A stretch of DNA of 64,000 nucleotides, taken from Actinomadura luzonensis. GTDB lineage: Bacteria; Actinomycetota; Actinomycetes; Streptosporangiales; Streptosporangiaceae. The DNA is taken from contig NZ_JAKRKC020000001.1 in the NCBI RefSeq assembly GCF_022664455.2, positions 2,919,001 to 2,983,000 of the forward strand, written 5' to 3'. The notes below the pieces were generated by a model. That model ran no database searches. It was not told the origin of the DNA and was given only the letters and a program-made list of their open reading frames with translations. Below, piece by piece: positions 59,129 through 64,000 of the stretch (within the stretch, counting starts at the first letter, position 1; every line of letters begins with the position of its first letter). The position numbers and the translations under genes are program-made.

Positions 59129-60520
59129 GTGAGCCTGCACATCTACGACACCAGCACGCGCGCCATCCGTGAATTCGTGCCGGTCGAAGCCGGCCGGGCG
59201 TCGATTTACCTGTGTGGGGCCACCGTGCAGGCTCCGCCGCACATCGGGCACATCCGCTCGGGCGTCAACTTCGACGTGCTGCGGCGCTGGCTGACCCGCT
59301 CCGGCTACGACGTGACGTTCTGCCGCAACGTCACCGACATCGACGACAAGATCATCAGGGTGTCGGCCGAGGAGGGCGTGCCCTGGTTCGTGGTGGCCGA
59401 GCGCAACCAGCGGGCCTTCACCTGGGCGTACGACACGCTGGGCTGCCTGCCGCCGACCGTCGAGCCGCGGGCGACCGGGCACGTCCCCGAGATGATCACG
59501 CTGATGCGGCGGCTCATCGACCGCGGCCACGCCTACGCCTCCGGCGGCGACGTCTACTTCGACGTCCGCTCCTGGGCCGACCACTACGGCTCGCTGTCCA
59601 ACCAGAAGCTCGACAACATGCGGGCCGCGGCCGACACCGACGACGAGTCGTGCAAGCGCGACCCGCGCGACTTCGCCCTGTGGAAGGGCGAGAAGCCGGG
59701 CGAGCCCACCTGGCCGACGCCGTGGGGCCCCGGGCGTCCCGGCTGGCACCTGGAGTGCTCGGCGATGGCGACGAAGTACCTCGGGCCGACGTTCGACATC
59801 CACGGCGGCGGCATCGACCTGATCTTCCCGCACCACGAGAACGAGATCGCCCAGTCCCAGGCGGCCGGCGACGGCTTCGCCCGCAACTGGATGCACAACG
59901 GCATGCTCAAGATCGGCGCGGAGAAGATGAGCAAGTCGCTCGGCAACTCCCTGCTGATCCCCGAGATGGTGCAGAAGGTGCGCCCGGTCGAGCTGCGCTA
60001 CTACCTCGCGGCCCCGCACTACCGCTCCTCCATCGAGTACTCCGAGGAGGCGCTGCAGGAGGCGGCGGCCGCGTACCAGCGCATCGAGGGCTTCGTCACG
60101 CGCGCCGCCGAGGTCATCCACGACGTGGACGCCGACGCGCCGCTGCCGCAGGCCTTCGCGGACGCCCTCGACGACGACCTCGGCACGCCGCAGGCGCTCG
60201 CGGTCGTCCACGAGGTGGTGCGCGAGGGCAACGTGGCGCTGGCGCGGGGCGACAAGGAGGCCGTGGCGCGGCTGCTCGCCGAGACCCAGAACATGCTCGA
60301 CGTGCTCGGCCTCGACCCGCGCTCGCCGCAGTGGCGCGGCACCGGCTCCGACCTGACGCCGGTCGTCGACGCGCTGGTGGCGGTGGCGCTGGAGCAGCGC
60401 AAGGCGGCCCGCGCCCGCAAGGACTACGCCTCCGCGGACGCGATCAGGGACCAGCTGGCGGCGGCGGGCATCACGGTGGAGGACACGCCGCACGGGGCGC
60501 GCTGGGAACTGTCCCGCTGA
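59129..60520 (+). CDS. cysS: Cysteinyl-tRNA synthetase
   Basis: 463 residues, class I synthetase. HIGH motif in [10 protein letters not shown] (about 30-39), zinc ligands Cys 28 and [17 protein letters not shown] (about 230-236) and KMSKS in [10 protein letters not shown] (about 267-276). The C-terminal DALR anticodon-binding domain ends in TPHGARWEL. It is the tRNA synthetase rather than the mycothiol ligase MshC, whose C-terminal domain is shorter. It follows the carD-ispF region as in related genomes. Confidence 0.95.
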   Translation: MSLHIYDTSTRAIREFVPVEAGRASIYLCGATVQAPPHIGHIRSGVNFDVLRRWLTRSGYDVTFCRNVTDIDDKIIRVSAEEGVPWFVVAERNQRAFTWAYDTLGCLPPTVEPRATGHVPEMITLMRRLIDRGHAYASGGDVYFDVRSWADHYGSLSNQKLDNMRAAADTDDESCKRDPRDFALWKGEKPGEPTWPTPWGPGRPGWHLECSAMATKYLGPTFDIHGGGIDLIFPHHENEIAQSQAAGDGFARNWMHNGMLKIGAEKMSKSLGNSLLIPEMVQKVRPVELRYYLAAPHYRSSIEYSEEALQEAAAAYQRIEGFVTRAAEVIHDVDADAPLPQAFADALDDDLGTPQALAVVHEVVREGNVALARGDKEAVARLLAETQNMLDVLGLDPRSPQWRGTGSDLTPVVDALVAVALEQRKAARARKDYASADAIRDQLAAAGITVEDTPHGARWELSR

Positions 60521-60654
60521 CCGCCCGAACCGACCTGCCTTCGGCCGCCGCCGTTCCGCGGGACGGCCCCTCGGAAGGGCCGGCGCTCCCGATCCCTCCT
60601 CGAATGGGAAGATGCGGAAGATCCGTTCGTACGACTCGGAGGAGAAGCCTCGGC

Positions 60655-61323
60655 ATGGCCGTCATCCACCAGACCGATCTCAAGCCGTCCAAGCTGGAGC
60701 TGCTCACCTCCTGGCTCCCCTCCCGGGCTTGGTACTCCGGCAGCGACGCAGGCGGACCGCGGCTGGCCAAGGCGGGCGGCTTCCGCCTGGACGACCCCGA
60801 GGGCGAGGTCGGCATGGAGTTCATGGTGGTGACCGACACCGCGGGCGCCGAACCGTCCACCTACCTGGTGCCGCTCACCTACCGGGGCGCCCCGCTCGAC
60901 GGGGCGGAGCACGCGCTCGTCGGCACCATGGAGCACGGGGTGCTGGGGCGGCGCTGGGCGTACGACGGCTGCCACGACCCGGTGCTGGTCGCCCAGTTGC
61001 TGGCCCTGATCGAAGGCCGCGTCCAGGCCCAGGACCAGAACGTCAGCGACACGCCCGACCCGGACGTCACCCGCTCCTGCACCGCCGACGGCCTCGCCCC
61101 GGCGCAGTACACCGCCGTCGACGACAAGGAGGGCACCGCACTGCGGGCAGCGGACGGCACGGTCCTGCGCCTGCACCGGCTCCTGCGCCCGGCCGCCACG
61201 GACGACGTCCTCGCCGCCCTTCCGCCGTCGGCGAGCGGTCACGTCGCGGGCTCTTGGCGGGCGGCGGACGGGGCTCGCGCACGGGGGCTGTTCGCCGTTC
61301 TGAACGCAGGCTCCCGCGCCTGA
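60655..61323 (+). CDS. Maltokinase N-terminal cap-like protein
   Basis: 222 residues from ATG at 60655 with GGAGGAG upstream. The sequence LLTSWLPSRAWYSG at the start, FRLDDPEGEVGMEFMVV and VPLTYRGAPLDGAEHALVGTMEHGVLGRRWAYDGCHDPVLV matches the N-terminal cap domain of maltokinase (Pep2/Mak), but the kinase part is absent. Stand-alone forms are common in actinobacteria. The role is unknown; it might bind a sugar phosphate or regulate glycogen metabolism. Confidence 0.82.
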   Translation: MAVIHQTDLKPSKLELLTSWLPSRAWYSGSDAGGPRLAKAGGFRLDDPEGEVGMEFMVVTDTAGAEPSTYLVPLTYRGAPLDGAEHALVGTMEHGVLGRRWAYDGCHDPVLVAQLLALIEGRVQAQDQNVSDTPDPDVTRSCTADGLAPAQYTAVDDKEGTALRAADGTVLRLHRLLRPAATDDVLAALPPSASGHVAGSWRAADGARARGLFAVLNAGSRA

Positions 61324-61763
61324 CGAGGCGATCGCCGTTCACTGCCGACCATCGGTCCTTCCGGCGGCATCGGCTGATCCGGTGGGCATCGGCTACTTCG
61401 GCGGCCGCCGGGCCACTGCCGGTGCGTCGCTGGCCATCGGATCCTCGGGGACGTCGGCCTCGGTAGGCGTCCGCCGACTCGCCGATCCACACCGGCCTTC
61501 GAGAGGCCGACCCCTCTGCGGGAGCCCGCCCGCACCCCGGACGACGTCAAGCTCTAGGGAATCTTCGCTTCTTACGGGGCCCGCCGACTCACCCGACGAG
61601 GCCGGGCGTTCGCGGGGCCGTGTGCCCAGATGGCCGTCGGCCCTTGAGTGGTCACTGCATCCTTTGGTGGCTGCCGGTCGCTTGGCGACGAGCGGCCTAC
61701 CGGTGGCCGCCGATCCCTGGGAGCCGTCGGCCTTCGTGTGACGAGGCCACCGCCACCACTGGC
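61324..61763. other. 440-nt gene-free stretch
   Basis: No ORF with a ribosome binding site or plausible codon bias is visible on either strand. The region is peppered with short imperfect repeats of CATCGG, GCCGATC and CGGCCTT, which give many weak hairpins. It may be a decayed gene or a terminator-rich spacer between the maltokinase-like gene and the convergent ohr gene. Confidence 0.5.
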
Positions 61764-62198
61764 CTAAACGCTCACTCCATTCACCCTCAGCGCAACGTCC
61801 ACGTTCCCGCGCGTCGCGTTGGAGTAGGGGCAGACGCGGTGCGCGCCCTGCACCAGCCCCACCGCCTGATCGACGTCCCCGATCGACGGCAGGGTGACCC
61901 CGAGCTCCACCCCCAGCCGGAACGTCCCGTCACCCTGCGGGATCAGGTGCACCTTGGACTCCACGACCGCGTCACCGGCCTCCACGCCCTCCCTCCGCCC
62001 GAGCATGCTCAGCACCGCGGAGAAACAGGCGGCGTAACCGACCGCGAACAACTGCTCGGGGTTGGTGCCGTCCCCGTCCCCGCCCAGCTCTTTGGGCTGC
62101 CGGAGCCGTACGTCGAGCTTGCCGTCCGAGCTGACCCCGTGCCCGTCGGCCCGTCCTCCTGTAACGGTCGCCTCCGCCGTGTACATCGGCTTGGTCAT
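61764..62198 (-). CDS. ohr: Organic hydroperoxide resistance protein (Ohr)
   Basis: 144 residues from ATG at 62198 with GGGAG about 10 nt upstream. OsmC/Ohr fold with the peroxidatic Cys in FAVGYAACFSAVL (about 60) and the resolving Cys in VCPYSNATRGN (about 125). It reduces organic hydroperoxides with lipoyl or dithiol donors. A strong sigma-70-type promoter lies upstream. An OhrR (MarR-type) gene is not adjacent; the nearest regulator is HxlR-type at 63604. Confidence 0.93.
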   Translation of the reverse strand: MTKPMYTAEATVTGGRADGHGVSSDGKLDVRLRQPKELGGDGDGTNPEQLFAVGYAACFSAVLSMLGRREGVEAGDAVVESKVHLIPQGDGTFRLGVELGVTLPSIGDVDQAVGLVQGAHRVCPYSNATRGNVDVALRVNGVSV

Positions 62199-62246
62199 GC
62201 CGTCCACTCCCTGCCTCGCGTTCCCGTCCCGTCTTCTTGTTTGTGA

Positions 62247-62274
62247 ATCATAGACTTCAAAAACCGAAAGTCAA
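62247..62274 (-). promoter_or_regulatory. Strong promoter of ohr with operator in the spacer
   Basis: On the minus strand TTGACT (plus 62269-62274) and TATGAT (plus 62247-62252) are 16 nt apart, close to the sigma-70/HrdB consensus. The spacer contains the inverted repeat GACTT...AAGTC (62253-62257/62268-62272), well placed for a repressor to block RNA polymerase. The region is strikingly AT-rich. Confidence 0.75.
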
Positions 62275-62367
62275 CGATTAAGATCGAGAACGCCACCCTC
62301 CGGCAACCGTGTGTCTTATGGCCGCTGGGTCGAAATCCTCAAGGTGGTACTGATCCCTGGAGGCGAC

Positions 62368-62637
62368 ATGTCAGGATCCGGTCCTCGAAGCGGTCACTCG
62401 CTTCCCGTCCACACCAGGCGGGTCCTTTGCCTCGCCGCTTCGTCGGGAGGCTCCGCTTCCCCGGCGAACGTCGATACCTTGGCGGGCGTCGCCGCCGCGA
62501 CCTGTCCCGAAGCCGGCGCGGCGCTGCCCTCGACCCTGGTCGCCAAGCGCGGGACGCGCGCAATCGGCCCGTCGTACGACTCTCACAGCGTGGCCACGAC
62601 ACAGGAACCCGTCGCGCAGCGGGTGGTGTCGGCATGA
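62368..62637 (+). CDS. Possible small ORF coupled to the alpha/beta hydrolase
   Basis: 89 codons from ATG at 62368, with CTGGAGGC 5 nt upstream, ending in an ATGA overlap with the hydrolase start. There is no recognised domain; GC preference at third positions is weaker than in neighbouring genes. It may be a true leader gene, a remnant of a longer gene, or spurious. Confidence 0.35.
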   Translation: MSGSGPRSGHSLPVHTRRVLCLAASSGGSASPANVDTLAGVAAATCPEAGAALPSTLVAKRGTRAIGPSYDSHSVATTQEPVAQRVVSA

Positions 62638-63590
62638 CGACCTTCGTCCTGGTCGCCGGCGCGTGGCACGGACCATGGGCCTGGGACCGCGTGGTCCCGT
62701 TCCTCGACCGGGCCGGGGCCCGCACGATCGTCCCGGACCTGGCGTACGCACCTGGCACAACCCTCCGGGATCACGTCAACCAGGTGCTCGCCGCCCTGCC
62801 CGCAACCAGCAGAATCGACTCCACAACCGTCCCAGGCACCGACCGCGGAGTCGGCTCTGGAACCGGTCGCACAACTGGCCGTGAAACCGGGTGGTCCGAC
62901 CATGACCCTGCCGACCAGGTGATCCTCGTCGGTCACAGCTACGCGGGTCTCGTCGTTCGCCAGGCAGCCGACATGCGCCCCGACCGGATCGCCCGCATCA
63001 TCCTGGTGGACGGTTGGGCGGGCCCGACCGGAAGCAGCATGTTCACCCTCGCCCCGCCCGCCTTCGCCCAGGCGATGCGGGCCGCGGCCGAAGCCACCGC
63101 AACCCCAATCCGGCGTTCCCAGAGTCCCGCGTACGAGAACCCGACGCCCCAGACCCCTGCGCCCCAGAACCCCACACTCCAGAACCTGGCGCCCCCGGAC
63201 CCCGCGCCCCCGGACCCCGCGCCCCCGGACCCCGCGCCCCCGGACCCCGCGCCCACAGACCAGCGGCTGATCCCGCCCCCTCCGCCTCACCTCTTCGGCG
63301 TGACGGACCCCGCCGACGCCGCCTGGCTGACCCGGAACCTCCGCCCCCACCCCCTCCGCACGTTCGAGGACACGACGGAGCTCACCGGCGCAGTCGCCGC
63401 CATCCCCGGCACCGCGATCCACTGCCGCCCCCAGACCTACCCCTTCGAACGACTCGGCCAGGCCATCGGCTACGACACCATCCCCATCGACGGACCCCAC
63501 GACATCATGGTGGCCGCCCCGGAAGCCCTCGCCACGCTCCTCCTCTCCCTCGCCGCAGAATCACTCGGTTCAGGAACCGGAAGCCGCTGA
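62634..63590 (+). CDS. Alpha/beta hydrolase with low-complexity insertions
   Basis: 318 residues. A salicylate-esterase/pyrethroid-hydrolase-like fold: FVLVAGAWHGPWAWDRVVPFL at the N-terminus (oxyanion loop), nucleophile elbow VGHSYAG (about 101-107), LVDGWAG after it and the final His in GPHDIMVA (about 297). Two insertions are unusual: a Gly/Thr/Arg-rich stretch at about 60-92 and a Pro-rich stretch at about 160-215 carrying four PPDPA repeats. The second replaces most of the cap domain. The substrate is unknown. Confidence 0.82.
   Translation: MTTFVLVAGAWHGPWAWDRVVPFLDRAGARTIVPDLAYAPGTTLRDHVNQVLAALPATSRIDSTTVPGTDRGVGSGTGRTTGRETGWSDHDPADQVILVGHSYAGLVVRQAADMRPDRIARIILVDGWAGPTGSSMFTLAPPAFAQAMRAAAEATATPIRRSQSPAYENPTPQTPAPQNPTLQNLAPPDPAPPDPAPPDPAPPDPAPTDQRLIPPPPPHLFGVTDPADAAWLTRNLRPHPLRTFEDTTELTGAVAAIPGTAIHCRPQTYPFERLGQAIGYDTIPIDGPHDIMVAAPEALATLLLSLAAESLGSGTGSR
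63189..63248 (+). repeat. 15-bp tandem repeat encoding APPDP
   Basis: Four identical copies of GCGCCCCCGGACCCC in frame inside the hydrolase gene, followed by a degenerate partial copy. The identity indicates recent expansion by slippage. Confidence 0.9.
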
Positions 63591-63603
63591 TTAAACTGCT
63601 GAA

Positions 63604-64000
63604 GTGGACCGTACGTACAACCAGTTCTGCGCCACCGCCAGGACCCTGGACATCGTGGGCGAGCGCTGGACGCTGCTCATCCTCCGCGACCTGCTGACCG
63701 GCCCGAAGCGGTTCTCCGACTTCCAGAACAGCTTGCGCGGCCTGGGCACCGGCCTCCTCGCCGCCCGCCTGAAGCATCTTGAGCACGAGGGCCTCATCCG
63801 CAAGATCACCCTGCCGCCGCCCGCCCGCACTCCCGCCTACGCGCTGACGGAGGCCGGCGACGAGCTCGGCCCCGCGATCCTGGAGCTGGCCAAGTGGGGC
63901 ATGAAGTGGGCGATGGGCGAGCGCCGCGAGGGCGAGGCGTTCCACGGCGGCTGGGCGGTCCTCGGCCTGCGCGCGTACTTCGATCCGAGTGCCGCCGAGG
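63604..64000 (+). CDS. HxlR-family winged-helix regulator (partial, 3' end outside window)
   Basis: At least 132 residues from GTG at 63604, open to the right edge. The HxlR winged helix includes the Cys near the start (NQFCATARTLDIVGERWTLLILRDLLTGPKRFSDFQ), LRGLGTGLLAARLKHLEHEGLI and YALTEAGDELGPAI. The chain continues past the usual 110-120-residue domain (GEAFHGGWAVLGLRAYF), so a C-terminal SCP2-like or other domain probably follows. The partner or target may be the hydrolase 13 nt upstream. Confidence 0.85.
   Translation, partial: MDRTYNQFCATARTLDIVGERWTLLILRDLLTGPKRFSDFQNSLRGLGTGLLAARLKHLEHEGLIRKITLPPPARTPAYALTEAGDELGPAILELAKWGMKWAMGERREGEAFHGGWAVLGLRAYFDPSAAE

Noticed and set aside
59129-60520. 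MshC (mycothiol ligase) rather than cysS
   Set aside because: Full-length C-terminal anticodon-binding domain and 463 residues fit cysteinyl-tRNA synthetase.
61324-61763. Open frames covering the 440-nt spacer
   Set aside because: They lack ribosome binding sites, show no codon bias and are extensions of antisense or downstream frames.

Overview
The window is a high-GC chromosomal segment from an actinobacterium. GC is strongly preferred at third codon positions, GTG starts are common, and the marker genes include mshA (mycothiol), glnR, lmeA, carD, an F420-type oxidoreductase, GntR/TetR regulators and many ECF sigma/anti-sigma pairs. Gene order (glnR - lmeA - thioredoxin - cysA/sseC ... nur-ygfZ ... 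regulator/hbhA-like/DUF2516 ... mshA-ybjN-gpmA-phoU-senX3/phoR-regX3/phoP - lpqE-like - carD - ispF - cysS) follows, from memory, the core order of Streptomyces and partly of Mycobacterium. I would place it in Streptosporangiales or a near relative, but the sequence alone does not fix the genus. No rRNA, tRNA, CRISPR array or insertion sequence was seen.

Layout. 1-4087 is the 5' part of an EssC/EccC-like FtsK/SpoIIIE ATPase running off the left edge. 4.2-9.8 kb holds an ECF sigma/anti-sigma/PHP operon and a divergent aldo/keto reductase - TetR pair with two clear operators. 9.95-13.4 kb is one very large CRP + NB-ARC + TPR regulator. 13.5-20.6 kb is a nitrogen/sulfur and envelope block: glnR, a MoaD-like carrier, lmeA, a second sigma/anti-sigma pair, thioredoxin, a Cys-containing leader peptide, cysA-sseC, and an ECF sigma factor fused in expression to an Ada-type methyltransferase. 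20.7-30.8 kb is an accessory-looking cluster of polytopic and single-pass membrane proteins with a repeat-rich cytoplasmic tail, a VirD4-like protein and a HerA-like ATPase. It is the best candidate in the window for an undescribed multi-protein system.

30.9-39.5 kb holds yjdF, murT-gatD (peptidoglycan D-iso-glutamate amidation), YihY, small stress and redox proteins, nur-ygfZ, dtd and an asparaginase. Between the DUF899 gene and nur lies a striking element on the minus strand: a 13-codon open reading frame with a near-perfect Shine-Dalgarno sequence, running into about 160 nt that fold into two consecutive three-way junctions. It looks like a ribosome-controlled attenuator or structured leader RNA. 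39.6-48.9 kb is mostly membrane, regulatory and enzyme genes, including a GntR-TetR double-DNA-binding-domain regulator with its operators, a BlaI/M56 pair, a macrodomain protein and an hbhA-like operon.

49-60.5 kb is conserved housekeeping: mshA, gpmA, phoU and a PHO-type two-component system with PHO-box-like repeats between, an LpqE-like lipoprotein, carD, ispF (without ispD between), two GlsB-family membrane proteins, DUF2637, an F420/PPOX oxidoreductase and cysS. 60.6-64 kb ends with a maltokinase-N-terminal-like protein, a 440 nt gene-free stretch, ohr with a very good sigma-70 promoter, an alpha/beta hydrolase with low-complexity insertions, and the start of an HxlR-type regulator.
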